Part shown: positions 23,819 through 32,217 of the stretch, in pieces
How the letters are laid out: every line of letters begins with the position of its first letter
Numbering within the stretch: position 1 is the stretch's first letter
Origin: Streptomyces sp. MST-110588
GTDB taxonomy: Bacteria > Actinomycetota > Actinomycetes > Streptomycetales > Streptomycetaceae
Assembly: GCF_022695595.1 (NCBI RefSeq)
Contig: NZ_CP074380.1
Coordinates: 5,958,001-6,022,000 of the forward strand
Length of the DNA: 64,000 nt
Direction of reading: 5' to 3'
Position numbers and translations under genes: made by a program
The notes under the pieces: generated by a model
What the model was told of the DNA's origin: nothing
Databases searched by the model: none
What the model saw: only the letters and a program-made list of their open reading frames with translations

Positions 23819-23832
23819 TGAAACTTGTTCTA
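23819..23832. promoter_or_regulatory. KstR-type operator (perfect consensus)
   Basis: TGAAACTTGTTCTA matches TnnAACnnGTTnnA at every fixed position. It lies between the divergent kstR-like gene (start 23648) and the glycosyltransferase gene (start 23887). Confidence 0.75.
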
Positions 23833-23886
23833 GATTAGCGCCGGCGGTTACGCTCCGGCGAAAGTCCAGTCCGAAAGGGGCCGAGA

Positions 23887-25272
23887 GTGTCCGCCGAGGC
23901 CGTACAGGCAGCCGCGTCTCGCCCCTCCGGGGCCCCGCCGGCTCCCGCGGAGGCGAGCGGGGACCGCCCCCTGCGCATCGCGCTGCTGACGTACAAGGGC
24001 AACCCGTTCTGCGGCGGCCAGGGCGTCTACGTACGTCATCTCTCCCGGGAACTGGCCAAGCTCGGCCACCACGTCGAGGTCATCGGCGCACAGCCGTACC
24101 CGGTGCTGGACGAGGGCGTGCAGCTCACCGAACTCCCCAGCCTGGACCTGTACCGGCAGCCCGACCCCTTCCGCACCCCCAAGCGCGGCGAGTACCGGGA
24201 CTGGATCGACGCCGTCGAGGTCGCCACGATGTGGACCGGCGGCTTCCCCGAGCCGCTCACCTTCTCACTGCGCGCCCGCCGCCACCTCGCCGCCCGGCGC
24301 GGCGAGTTCGACGTCGTCCACGACAACCAGACCCTCGGCTACGGGCTGCTGTCCGACCTGGGCGCGCCACTGGTCACGACCATTCACCACCCCATCACCG
24401 TCGACCGGCAACTGGACCTGGACGCCGCCGAGGGCTGGCAGCGCCGCGCCTCGGTCCGCCGCTGGTACGGCTTCACCCGGATGCAGAAGCGGGTCGCCCG
24501 CCGGCTGCCGTCCGTGCTGACCGTCTCCGGCTCCTCCCGCCAGGAGATCGTCGACCACCTGGGGGTGCGCCCGGACCGCATCCACGTCGTCCACATCGGC
24601 GCCGACACCGACCTCTTCTCGCCGGACCCGGCGGTCCCCGAGACCGAGGGCCGGATCGTGACCACCTCCAGCGCCGACGTCCCCCTCAAGGGCCTGATCC
24701 ACCTCATCGAGGCGCTGGCCAAGGTCCGTACGGAGAACCCGCGGGCGCACCTGGTGGTGGTCGGCAAGCGCGCCGAGGACGGTCCGGTCGCCGCCGCCAT
24801 CAGGCGCCACGGGCTCGGCGACGCGGTGGAATTCGTCAAGGGCATCAGTGACGCCGAACTCGTCGATCTGGTGCGCGGCGCCCAGGTCGCCTGCGTCCCC
24901 TCCCTGTACGAGGGCTTCTCGCTGCCCGCCGCCGAGGCCATGGCCACCGGCACCCCGCTGCTGGCCACCACCGGCGGCGCGATCCCCGAGGTCGCCGGGC
25001 CCGACGGCGAGACCTGTCTGGCCGTGCCCCCGGGGGACGCGGACGCGCTGGCCGCCGGGCTCATCCGGCTGCTGGGCGACGCCGACCTGCGCCGCCGGCT
25101 CGGCGCGGCGGGCCGGGAACGCGTACTGACCCGCTTCACCTGGCGCCAGGCCGCCATCGGTACCGCCGAGCGCTACCGGCAGGCCATCGCCCGCCGGGCC
25201 TCCACCGGCGGCACCGTCCGCGCCCGCTCCTCGGCCGCCGCGGTGGCGCGGACCCCGGCCGGACGCCCGTAG
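23887..25272 (+). CDS. GT4-family glycosyltransferase
   Basis: 461 residues, GT-B fold. The N-terminal RIALLTYKGNPFCGGQGVYV and SRELAKLGHHVEVIGAQPYP form the acceptor domain, and TTIHHPITVDRQLDLDAAEG is a distinctive family segment. The donor-binding C-terminal domain has TTSSADVPLKGLIHLIEALA, VVGKRAEDG and the GT4 motif CVPSLYEGFSLPAAEAMATG (EX7E). The GTG start follows AAAGGGG. It is the first gene of an operon with a methyltransferase and a prenyltransferase-fold protein and lies under a KstR-type operator. Mycobacteria have a similar glycosyltransferase-methyltransferase neighbourhood. Donor and acceptor are unknown; an acyl or isoprenoid glycolipid is possible. Confidence 0.88.
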   Translation: MSAEAVQAAASRPSGAPPAPAEASGDRPLRIALLTYKGNPFCGGQGVYVRHLSRELAKLGHHVEVIGAQPYPVLDEGVQLTELPSLDLYRQPDPFRTPKRGEYRDWIDAVEVATMWTGGFPEPLTFSLRARRHLAARRGEFDVVHDNQTLGYGLLSDLGAPLVTTIHHPITVDRQLDLDAAEGWQRRASVRRWYGFTRMQKRVARRLPSVLTVSGSSRQEIVDHLGVRPDRIHVVHIGADTDLFSPDPAVPETEGRIVTTSSADVPLKGLIHLIEALAKVRTENPRAHLVVVGKRAEDGPVAAAIRRHGLGDAVEFVKGISDAELVDLVRGAQVACVPSLYEGFSLPAAEAMATGTPLLATTGGAIPEVAGPDGETCLAVPPGDADALAAGLIRLLGDADLRRRLGAAGRERVLTRFTWRQAAIGTAERYRQAIARRASTGGTVRARSSAAAVARTPAGRP

Positions 25273-25339
25273 TGCACCACCGCCATGACCCGCCGCCCGC
25301 CCCCGGCGCGCGGACCCCCAGGACGAAAGCAGAGAGAAC

Positions 25340-26110
25340 GTGCTGACCGTCGACTTTTCCCGATTCCCGCTGGCGCCGGGCGACCGCGTCCTCGACCTGG
25401 GCTGCGGCGCGGGCCGGCACGCCTTCGAGTGTTACCGGCGCGGCGCGCGGGTCGTCGCCCTCGACCGCAACGGCGAGGAGATCCGCGAGGTCGCCAAGTG
25501 GTTCGCCGCGATGAAGGAGGCGGGGGAGGCCCCGGCGGGTGCGAGCGCCACCGCCATGGAGGGGGACGCACTGGCCCTGCCTTTCCCCGACGAGAGCTTC
25601 GACGTCGTCATCATCTCCGAGGTCATGGAGCACATCCCTGACGACAAGGGCGTACTGGCGGAAATGGTACGAGTGCTGCGTCCCGGCGGCCGGATCGCGG
25701 TGACCGTGCCCCGTTACGGGCCCGAGAAGGTCTGCTGGGCGCTGAGTGACGCGTACCACGAGGTCGAGGGCGGCCACATCCGCATCTACAAGGCCGAGGA
25801 ACTGCTCGCCAGGATGCGCGAGGCGGGCCTGAAGCCGTACGGCACCCACCACGCCCACGGCCTGCACAGCCCCTACTGGTGGCTCAAGTGCGCGTTCGGC
25901 GTCGACAACGACAAGGCGCTGCCGGTCAAGGCGTACCACAAGCTCCTGGTCTGGGACATCATGAAGAAACCGCTGGCCACCCGGCTGGCCGAGCGGGCCC
26001 TGAACCCGCTCATCGGCAAGAGCTTCGTCGCCTACGCCACCAAGCCGCACCTGCCGGCGCAGGCCGCGGCCACCCAGGTTCCCTCCGCCGCTGCCGAGGG
26101 CGCCAAGTGA
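25340..26110 (+). CDS. SAM-dependent methyltransferase (class I)
   Basis: 256 residues. Motif I is VLDLGCGAGRHAFE (near residue 18), followed by an acidic loop end VVALDRNGEE, the motif IV region FDVVIISEVMEHIPDD and LRPGGRIAVTVPRYGPEKVC. The second half is longer than in minimal methyltransferases and contains conserved-looking aromatic stretches (HGLHSPYWWLKCAFG, YHKLLVWDIMKKP) that may hold a lipid-like substrate. The GTG start lies 67 bases after the glycosyltransferase stop with AGAGAG upstream. The stop overlaps the next gene (GTGA), so the two are coupled. Substrate unknown. Confidence 0.88.
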   Translation: MLTVDFSRFPLAPGDRVLDLGCGAGRHAFECYRRGARVVALDRNGEEIREVAKWFAAMKEAGEAPAGASATAMEGDALALPFPDESFDVVIISEVMEHIPDDKGVLAEMVRVLRPGGRIAVTVPRYGPEKVCWALSDAYHEVEGGHIRIYKAEELLARMREAGLKPYGTHHAHGLHSPYWWLKCAFGVDNDKALPVKAYHKLLVWDIMKKPLATRLAERALNPLIGKSFVAYATKPHLPAQAAATQVPSAAAEGAK

Positions 26111-27177
26111 CGAGCCCGGGGCGTACCGAACGCCTGGTCCTGCCCGGCGTCCTGACCGCCGAACAAGCCGCCCGGACCGTCGCGGGCATCCTGGCCACCC
26201 AGCGCGAGGACGGCGCGATCCCCTGGTTCCGCGGCCACCACCTCGACCCGTGGGACCACACCGAGGCCGCCATGGCCCTGGACGCGGCCGGCGAGCACGA
26301 ACGCGCCGAGGCCGCGTACGACTGGCTGGTGCGCCACCAGAACCCGGACGGCTCCTGGTACGCGGCGTACGCCGACGGGGACGCCGCCGTGCCCACCGAC
26401 CGCGGGCGCGAGACGAACTTCTGCGCGTACATCGCCGTCGGCGTCTGGCACCACTACCTCTCCACCGGCGACGACACCTTCCTGGACCGCATGTGGCCCG
26501 CCGTGTACGCGGCCATCGAGTACGTGCTGGACCTCCAGCAGCCCGGCGGTGAGATCGGCTGGAAGCGCGAGGACGACGGGACGCCGCTCACCGAGGCCCT
26601 GCTGACCGGCTCCTCCTCCGTCCACCAGGCACTGCGCTGCGCCCTGGCCATGGCCGAACAGCGCGAGGAGCCGCAGCCCGACTGGGAACTGGCGCTGGGG
26701 CGGCTCGGCCACGCCATTCGCAGCCACCCCGAACGCTTCCTGGACAAGTCCCGCTACTCGATGGACTGGTACTACCCGGTCCTGGGCGGCGCGGTGCGCG
26801 GCCCGCAGGCCAAGGAGCGGATCGAGGCGGACTGGGACCGCTTCGTGGTGCCGGGCCTGGGCGTGCGCTGCGTGCTGCCCAACCCCTGGGTCACCGGGGG
26901 CGAGAGCGCCGAACTGGCGTTGGCGCTGTGGGCGATGGGCGAGTCCGAGCGCGCCGTACAGATCCTCAAATGGGTGCAGCACCTGCGCGCCGAGGACGGC
27001 ATGTACTGGACCGGCTACGTCTTCGAGGACGACGCCGTCTGGCCGCGCGAGCTGACCTCCTGGACGGCGGGATCGATCCTGCTGGCCGTGGCGGCGCTCG
27101 GCGGCGACGAGGCCACCACGACCGTCTTCGGCGGCGACCGGCTGCCGGTGGGACTGGACCCGGACTGCTGCCGCTGA
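26107..27177 (+). CDS. Prenyltransferase/terpene-cyclase-fold (alpha-toroid) protein
   Basis: 356 residues with helical hairpin repeats of the six-hairpin/alpha-toroid type: ILATQREDGAIPWFRGHHLD, DWLVRHQNPDGSWYAAYADG, VLDLQQPGGEIGWKREDDGT and LKWVQHLRAEDGMYWTGYVF. Acidic/aromatic repeats near hairpin ends could form an active site, and several tryptophans recall glycoside-binding six-hairpin enzymes. Database annotations usually call it prenyltransferase, but I do not see the DxDD motif of cyclases. No signal peptide is present, so it is cytosolic, unlike the surface toroid at 9016. The GTG start overlaps the methyltransferase stop and a strong terminator follows, making it the last gene of the operon. 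Confidence 0.8.
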   Translation: MTSPGRTERLVLPGVLTAEQAARTVAGILATQREDGAIPWFRGHHLDPWDHTEAAMALDAAGEHERAEAAYDWLVRHQNPDGSWYAAYADGDAAVPTDRGRETNFCAYIAVGVWHHYLSTGDDTFLDRMWPAVYAAIEYVLDLQQPGGEIGWKREDDGTPLTEALLTGSSSVHQALRCALAMAEQREEPQPDWELALGRLGHAIRSHPERFLDKSRYSMDWYYPVLGGAVRGPQAKERIEADWDRFVVPGLGVRCVLPNPWVTGGESAELALALWAMGESERAVQILKWVQHLRAEDGMYWTGYVFEDDAVWPRELTSWTAGSILLAVAALGGDEATTTVFGGDRLPVGLDPDCCR

Positions 27178-27178
27178 C

Positions 27179-27218
27179 CGCCGGCCGGCGGGGCCGCCAG
27201 GGGTCCCGCCGGCCGGCG
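27179..27218 (+). terminator. Strong terminator of the glycosyltransferase operon
   Basis: CGCCGGCCGGCGGG and CCCGCCGGCCGGCG form a perfect 14-bp stem with a 12-base loop, beginning one base after the operon's last stop codon. Confidence 0.8.
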
Positions 27219-27325
27219 TGTCCGCTCCATATGGCGTACTCGGCCGTGCCCACGGCCGTCGGTGATGAGGTACTGGCCGGGTGGACCGACCGACCTGATC
27301 CCCGACGCCCCCGTAGGAGACCGCC

Positions 27326-27937
27326 ATGCTCCCGCGCACGCCCTCTCGCCGTGGCGGCCGTACGCCGGCCGCCGTGGCCATCACTGCCACCGCCACTGCC
27401 GTCGTCGCCGTGACCGCCGTCGCTGCCCCCGCCCCTACCCCCGCCGCCGTACGGGCGAAGCCCGCGGTGAACGTCTCCTGCCGGGCCGGCGGCAGCGCCG
27501 CGTTCACCCCCGGCCTGCTGCCCGCCCCGGCCCCCCGGAACACGCGCGTACGGTTCGACGGCAGCTGTCACCCCTGCACCGGTGCCACCCCCACCGGCCG
27601 GCAGCTCACCGGCGCCCGGTTCACCGCCTCGTACAGCGCGCCGATGTCCTGCACGGTCGGCGGCTCCCGCAGACCGTCCACCGGCTCGGGAACCATCGAA
27701 TGGCGGACCAGAGCCGGCCGGGTCCTGACGAGCACCCTGTCCCTGACCGTCACCGGCCCGCTGTTCCACACCGCCACGGTCAACGGCAAGGTGACCCGGG
27801 GCGCTTACACCGGCGGCACGCTGCACGGCGAGTTCGAGGCCGAAATCGTCAAGCAGGGCATCAACTGCCGGGCCCAGAGCCCCGGCGGCGGCCTGCGCGG
27901 GGCCGGCTACACCGGCCACTTCACCTTCAGGAAGTGA
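27326..27937 (+). CDS. Secreted protein of unknown function
   Basis: 203 residues. An N-terminal signal sequence (RRGGRTPAAVAITATATAVV, cleavage after an alanine/proline-rich stretch near residue 43) is followed by a beta-rich domain with cysteines in VSCRAGG, SCHPCTG, MSCTVGG and GINCRAQ, suggesting two disulfides. The pattern (cleaved secretion signal, threonine/glycine-rich beta strands, C-terminal GYTGHFTFRK) is common among small exported Streptomyces proteins without assigned function. The ATG is seven bases after GGAG. It ends convergent to a lipoprotein gene within a 17-bp tandem repeat that begins at its own stop codon. Confidence 0.75.
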   Translation: MLPRTPSRRGGRTPAAVAITATATAVVAVTAVAAPAPTPAAVRAKPAVNVSCRAGGSAAFTPGLLPAPAPRNTRVRFDGSCHPCTGATPTGRQLTGARFTASYSAPMSCTVGGSRRPSTGSGTIEWRTRAGRVLTSTLSLTVTGPLFHTATVNGKVTRGAYTGGTLHGEFEAEIVKQGINCRAQSPGGGLRGAGYTGHFTFRK

Positions 27938-28019
27938 CCGCGTTCAAGCGCTGACCGCATGCAAGCGCTGAACGCGTTCAGGCGGTGACCGTGTCCAGGC
28001 GGTGACCGTGTTCAGGCGC
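27935..28019. repeat. 17-bp tandem repeat, five copies, joining two convergent stop codons
   Basis: Units start at 27935, 27952, 27969, 27986 and 28003 (consensus TGACCGCGTTCAAGCGC). The first three bases of unit 1 are the stop of the plus-strand gene, and the last unit overlaps the stop of the minus-strand lipoprotein gene. The third unit contains a CTGAACGCGTTCAG palindrome. Confidence 0.9.
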
Positions 28020-28722
28020 CCAGCACGCCGAGGGCGAGCTTGCGGGTGCGCACGGCCGCCTCGTCGACCGGTACGTGTGCTCCCGCCGGCGGGAAGAAGT
28101 CGACCACGCCGATCGCGCCGTAGTCGGCCCAGAAGCAGGTGGTCATGGGGAAGGTGTCGGTGACGTTCTGCTGGCACTTGAGCATCAGGTCGGCGGTGGT
28201 GAAGCTCTGCGGCGTACCGACCGGGTTACGGCCGTAGCCCTGGGCCAGGTGCATGGTCCGGGCGAAGACCTTGTCCAGGGCGCGGGCCGGGTCGGCGACC
28301 TTCCGGTACAGGGTCGTACGGGACGTCAGGTGCGGGACGGTCGCCCGCATGCCGCCCTTGCTGAGCGTGATGCGTGACGCGCCGAAGCACGAGATCTGGT
28401 CCTCTTCGGAGGTCTTGACCTGGGGAAGGCCGTCGTCACCGGCCACCATCAGGTCGCGGTCGCTGCCGAAGCGGAAGCCGCCGTCGCCCTTGTCGCACGT
28501 CATGCCGTCCAGTTGGGGCACCTTGAGGCTCGTGTACCGTTTGCCCGGGTCGGCGGCGAGCTTGTCCGCCGTGGGCAGGGCGGGGCCGGAAGCGGCCTTC
28601 TTGCCCTCGGTCCTGCTCCCGGATCCGCCGTCGGAGCCGGAATCGGAACCGCAGCCCGTGACGAGCACGCCGATGGCGGCGGTGGCCGCCAGAAAACGCC
28701 ATTTGTTCATGTCTGTCGACAT
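28012..28722 (-). CDS. Putative lipoprotein of unknown function
   Basis: 236 residues. The N terminus (MNKWRFLAATAAIGVLVTGC) is a lipoprotein signal with lipobox LVTGC followed by a Gly/Ser/Asp linker, so the protein is probably tethered to the outer face of the membrane. The body contains four further cysteines (MTCDKGDGG, ISCFGA, LKCQQN, TTCFWADYG), spaced to form two disulfides, and a conserved-looking segment TFPMTTCFWADYGAIGVVDF near the end that is common in uncharacterised Streptomyces exported proteins. A second ATG at 28710 gives a cleaner signal peptide and may be the true start. No catalytic motif seen. Confidence 0.78.
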   Translation of the reverse strand: MSTDMNKWRFLAATAAIGVLVTGCGSDSGSDGGSGSRTEGKKAASGPALPTADKLAADPGKRYTSLKVPQLDGMTCDKGDGGFRFGSDRDLMVAGDDGLPQVKTSEEDQISCFGASRITLSKGGMRATVPHLTSRTTLYRKVADPARALDKVFARTMHLAQGYGRNPVGTPQSFTTADLMLKCQQNVTDTFPMTTCFWADYGAIGVVDFFPPAGAHVPVDEAAVRTRKLALGVLGA

Positions 28723-28764
28723 CCCCCGTGCTTTTGATCAAGACCAGGAGATCCTATACGGGGG

Positions 28765-29064
28765 TCAGCGCTCGATGTGGCGGACGCGGGCGGCGACCGC
28801 ATGGCCGACGACCAGGTAAACGATCGCCGGAAGGCCGTAATTGAGCAGCGTGCGCAGCCATTCCGTCTCGAAAGTGAAGAGGTTGTAGGACCAGCCCGCC
28901 AGCCAGTGGGCCGCGTCATGGATGAAGCTCACCAGGGCGTTGGCGGGATTGGCGTCGAGGATGGACATCACGATCCACAGGCCGAGGATCACGGCCGCCG
29001 CGTCCGCGGCGACGACCACGGCTGTCGCCACGTAGCTGCTCGCGTACCGGTGTCTCTTGGGCAT
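28765..29064 (-). CDS. Small membrane protein of unknown function
   Basis: 99 residues with two clear membrane helices, VATAVVVAADAAAVILGLWI with an extension IVMSIL near residues 12-37 and TLLNYGLPAIVYLVVGHAVA near 72-91. The loop between them (HDAAHWLAGWSYNLFTFETE) is aromatic and histidine-containing. This architecture recurs in small Streptomyces membrane proteins without assigned role. The short charged C terminus ends RVRHIER. It stands alone, divergent from the DinB-like enzyme downstream. Confidence 0.75.
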   Translation of the reverse strand: MPKRHRYASSYVATAVVVAADAAAVILGLWIVMSILDANPANALVSFIHDAAHWLAGWSYNLFTFETEWLRTLLNYGLPAIVYLVVGHAVAARVRHIER

Positions 29065-29183
29065 GCCGGCCGAGTAGCCTCAACCGGCGTCCGCAAACAG
29101 GTGGTTGGTGACGGTCTGCGGAGCCGGGTGCGGAATCCGGGAAAGGGGAGGCCGGGCGGCGGGCCGCTCATTACGCTGCGGCC

Positions 29184-29987
29184 ATGACTTTCGACGGCTC
29201 GCTGTCGCACGACCGCTACTGCGCCGAGATCCTCGCGCAGACCACCGCGTTCAGACAGACCCTGCGCGGCGCCGACCTGACGGTGACCGTACCGACGTGT
29301 CCCGACTGGACGCTGGCGCGGCTCGCCCGCCATGTCGGTGGCGCACACCGCTGGGCGGGCACGATCGTGGCGACCAGGGCGGAGCGGAACGTGCCCGAGG
29401 CGGACGTGCCCGGGCTGCCCGGCCCCGAGGAGGACGATCCGGACGCGCTGGACATGTGGCTGGAGGAGGGCGCGCGGATGTGCGCGGACGCGCTGCGCGA
29501 GGCGGGGCCGGACACGCGGGTGTGGTGCTGGGCGCCGGGACAGCCGGCCGGGTTCTGGGCCCGGCGGATGACGCACGAGACCGTGGTCCACCGGGCCGAC
29601 GCGGCGCGCGCGGCGGGCGTGGAGTTCCGGGTCGAGGCCGAGGTCGCGGCGGACACCGTGGAGGAATGGCTCCAACTGGTCCGGATGTCGCAGACCACCG
29701 GGCACCGGCCCGGACTGGAACGGCTCCTGGAGGGCGGCGGAACGATCCTGCTGCGTGCCACCGATACCCCGCCCGGCCTGGCGGCCACCTGGTTGATCGA
29801 CCTGAACGGCGAGGCGGTCACCTACCGGCGCGCCGCCCGCGAGGACGCCGACGCCGAGCTGCGCGGCCCGCTCGCCGACGTCCTGCGGGTCTTCTACCGC
29901 AGGCTGCCCGCGGACAGCGGCCGGGTGGCGGTCCGCGGCGACCGGGCGCTCCTGGACCGCTGGCTGGAGCTGGTGTCCTTCGAGTGA
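29184..29987 (+). CDS. Maleylpyruvate isomerase-family mycothiol-dependent enzyme
   Basis: 267 residues. The N-terminal DinB_2/MDMPI domain is recognised from VPTCPDWTLARLARHVGGAH with the first metal histidine in HVGGAHRW, and the middle RMTHETVVHRADAARAAG carries the other two (H-x3-H pattern). The C-terminal sterol-carrier-like half includes GRVAVRGDRALLDRWLELVS. The family binds a divalent metal and mycothiol and catalyses isomerisation or conjugation; the specific substrate is unknown. The ATG gives the full conserved N terminus. Its stop codon lies in a 32-bp duplication. Confidence 0.88.
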   Translation: MTFDGSLSHDRYCAEILAQTTAFRQTLRGADLTVTVPTCPDWTLARLARHVGGAHRWAGTIVATRAERNVPEADVPGLPGPEEDDPDALDMWLEEGARMCADALREAGPDTRVWCWAPGQPAGFWARRMTHETVVHRADAARAAGVEFRVEAEVAADTVEEWLQLVRMSQTTGHRPGLERLLEGGGTILLRATDTPPGLAATWLIDLNGEAVTYRRAAREDADAELRGPLADVLRVFYRRLPADSGRVAVRGDRALLDRWLELVSFE

Positions 29988-30044
29988 CGGGGCGGCCGGG
30001 CGGTGGGTCGGCCGAGTGGCGGGCCGGCCGGGTGATGAGCCGGC
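29981..30044. repeat. 32-bp degenerate tandem duplication containing a stop codon
   Basis: Two 32-base copies (29981-30012, 30013-30044), both beginning CGAGTG. In the first copy this includes the TGA of the DinB-like gene. Confidence 0.6.
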
Positions 30045-30100
30045 AGCTCCACGGCTCGGCGTGCCCTGGAGGCCCGTCGGGCAGCGTGGCGCCCGGTGCT

Positions 30101-31111
30101 TCAGGAGTTGAGTTCCGCCAGGACCCGCAGCGTGTGCGGGTCCGGGGCGGTGACCAGGAGGTCGGTGACCGGGCCCCGGCGCCACGCCGCCAGCCGTTCC
30201 GCGATGCGTTCGCGCGGCCCGACCAGGGAGATCTCATCGGCGAAGGCGTCGGGGACGGCGCGTACCGCTTCTTCCCTGCGGCCCTGGCGGAAGAGGTCCT
30301 GGACGCGCCGCGCCGCCTCCTCGTACCCCATGCGGGCCATCAGATCGGCGTGGAAGTTACGGGCCGCATGGCCCATGCCGCCGATGTAGAAGCCGAGCAT
30401 CGCCTTGACCGGCAACAGCCCCTCGGCGACGTCCCGGCAGACCGTGGCACGGGCCATCGGCGCCACGAGGAAACCGGGCGCAGCCGCCTCCAGGGCGGCT
30501 GCGTGGAGATCGCTGCGGGCCGGGGACCAGTACAGGGGCAGCCAGCCGTCGGCGATGCGGGCCGTCTGCGCGATGTTCTTGGGGCCCTCGGCGCCGAGCA
30601 GTACGGGGAGACCGGTGCGCAGGGGGTGGGTGATGGACTTCAGGGGCCTGCCCAGGCCCGTACCGTCCTCGCCCCGGTAGGGCAGCGGGTGGAAGCGGCC
30701 GTCGCAGGTCACCGGCTCCTCGCGGCGCAGGACTTGGCGGACGATGTCGACGTACTCACGGGTCGCGGTCAGCGGGCTGCGGGGGAACGGACGGCCGTAC
30801 CAGCCCTCGACGACCTGCGGCCCCGACAGGCCGAGCCCCAGCAGTACCCGGCCGCCGGAGAGGTGGTCCAGGGTGAGCGCGTGCATCGCGGTGGCGGCCG
30901 GGGTGCGGGCGGCCATCTGCGCGACGGCGGTGCCCAGTTTGATCCGTGAGGTGTGGGCGGCGATCCAGGTCAGCGTGGTGAAGGCGTCGGAGCCCCATGC
31001 CTCGCCGGTCCATACGGAGTCATAGCCCAGTTGTTCTGCCGTACGGACGAGTTCGAGGTGCCGGGGGTCGGGGCCGCGCCCCCAGTAACCGAGCACCAAG
31101 CCGAGCCGCAT
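30101..31111 (-). CDS. LLM-class F420-dependent oxidoreductase
   Basis: 336-residue luciferase-like TIM barrel. The N terminus MRLGLVLGYWGRGPDPRHLE, then TAEQLGYDSVWTGEAWGSDA and the loop AAHTSRIKLGTAVAQMAART, are typical of actinobacterial coenzyme F420-dependent oxidoreductases, as are GLGLSGPQVVEGWYGRPF and LGAEGPKNIAQTARIADGWL. The final segment VGPRERIAERLAAWRRGPVT is the usual C-terminal helix. It probably transfers hydride to or from F420H2; substrate unknown. The ATG lies about 30 bases downstream of a 14-bp tandem repeat, which would therefore be in its 5' leader. Confidence 0.88.
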   Translation of the reverse strand: MRLGLVLGYWGRGPDPRHLELVRTAEQLGYDSVWTGEAWGSDAFTTLTWIAAHTSRIKLGTAVAQMAARTPAATAMHALTLDHLSGGRVLLGLGLSGPQVVEGWYGRPFPRSPLTATREYVDIVRQVLRREEPVTCDGRFHPLPYRGEDGTGLGRPLKSITHPLRTGLPVLLGAEGPKNIAQTARIADGWLPLYWSPARSDLHAAALEAAAPGFLVAPMARATVCRDVAEGLLPVKAMLGFYIGGMGHAARNFHADLMARMGYEEAARRVQDLFRQGRREEAVRAVPDAFADEISLVGPRERIAERLAAWRRGPVTDLLVTAPDPHTLRVLAELNS

Positions 31112-31143
31112 GCGCTCTCACCCGCCCCTGTTCCGTCCTCACC

Positions 31144-31199
31144 GCCTGACGACACCTGCCTGACGTCACCTGCCTGACGTGACCTGTCTGACGGCTCGT
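31144..31199. repeat. 14-bp tandem repeat, four copies
   Basis: Units GCCTGACGACACCT, GCCTGACGTCACCT, GCCTGACGTGACCT and a diverged fourth, in the short gap upstream of the F420-dependent oxidoreductase gene and downstream of the terminator at 31246. Confidence 0.85.
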
Positions 31200-31245
31200 C
31201 AGGTCGGTGACGGGGAACTGTACGGGCCGGAGGCGGGTACGGCAA

Positions 31246-31276
31246 CGGCCCCTCGCCCGGGGAGGACGAGGGGCCG
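31246..31276 (-). terminator. Terminator hairpin of the DUF5336-like gene
   Basis: CGGCCCCTCG and CGAGGGGCCG form a perfect 10-bp stem with an 11-base loop, 60 bases downstream of the minus-strand gene ending at 31336. Confidence 0.75.
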
Positions 31277-31335
31277 TACGGCCTGAAGATGCCGACCGTG
31301 GAGTCCGGACCGTGCGGCGGCGCCGGGCCGCGGGG

Positions 31336-32217
31336 TCAGCCGCGCTGGATACCGGTGGTGTCCTGGAGGACGCCGCGACGGCCGTCCTGCGTCTGCGCGA
31401 TCAGGGCCTGGCCGCGCTGCTCCACCGCCAGGTACCACGTGCCGGGCGCCAGCTCGGCGATCGGCGCCGGAGAGCCGTCCTCGCCGTACAGCGGGCGGGC
31501 GACCGGCACCGCGAACCAGAACGGCGCGAACTCCGCGCCGCCGCCGGCCGCCGGCGTCGCCGCCTGCTGGCCCGCACCGCCGGATGTACCGCCGGAGGCG
31601 TCCGCCGTGGCGCCCGCCTGGCCGCCGTAGGACTGCGGACCGGGCTGACCGCCCTGGCCCGGCTGCGCGGAGCCGCCCGGGTAGCCGTAGCCCTGGCCCG
31701 GCTGCTGCGCGCCCGGGTAGCCGTAGCCGCCGGGGGTCGGTCCGCCACCGTACGGGGACGGGGCCTGCGGACGCGGGGCGCCCACGAGGCCGACCTTCAG
31801 GGCCGGGACGAGCGGGGTGGCGATGGCCGCGCCCGCCAGGATCAGGGCGGCGATCAGGCCGAGGATCAGCCCGGCCGACGCGCCGGTCGCCTGGATGATC
31901 GTCCAGAAGGCGCTCCACGCGGCGAAGAAGGCGAAGGCGACGCCGAACTGGCCGACGTCGATGCCGGCGATCCGGCGCTGCTGCGGCAGGGCCCGGGACA
32001 CGACGATCAGAGCAGCCGCGATCACACCGGACAGATAGATGGTCATCAGGATGCTGAGCGAGTCCCAGGCATTGGGATTGGCCATCTTGGGCGGGCAGTA
32101 CCGGCCGACGCATTCGTCGACGCCGGAGGAGGTGAGATCGAGGAACGAGGCGATGAACAGCAACACCGCTGCTCCGATCACCACGCCGTCGCCTCTAGTG
32201 AGGGAGCGGATGTTCAC
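31336..32217 (-). CDS. Four-helix membrane protein, DUF5336-like, with Gly/Pro/Gln/Tyr-rich linker
   Basis: 293 residues. Four membrane helices lie in the first 135 residues (GVVIGAAVLLFIASFLDL, SILMTIYLSGVIAAALIVV, FGVAFAFFAAWSAFWTIIQA, AGLILGLIAALILAGAAIAT), with a conserved-looking extracellular loop DECVGRYCPPKMANPN holding two cysteines. A disordered linker rich in Gly, Pro, Tyr and Gln (repeats such as PGQGYGYPG) precedes a small C-terminal beta domain (PFWFAVPVARPLYGE... to ...GVLQDTTGIQRG) that resembles an SH3-like fold. This layout matches DUF5336-type actinobacterial proteins. Function unknown; envelope or division roles are suggested for relatives but not evident here. Confidence 0.75.
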   Translation of the reverse strand: MNIRSLTRGDGVVIGAAVLLFIASFLDLTSSGVDECVGRYCPPKMANPNAWDSLSILMTIYLSGVIAAALIVVSRALPQQRRIAGIDVGQFGVAFAFFAAWSAFWTIIQATGASAGLILGLIAALILAGAAIATPLVPALKVGLVGAPRPQAPSPYGGGPTPGGYGYPGAQQPGQGYGYPGGSAQPGQGGQPGPQSYGGQAGATADASGGTSGGAGQQAATPAAGGGAEFAPFWFAVPVARPLYGEDGSPAPIAELAPGTWYLAVEQRGQALIAQTQDGRRGVLQDTTGIQRG

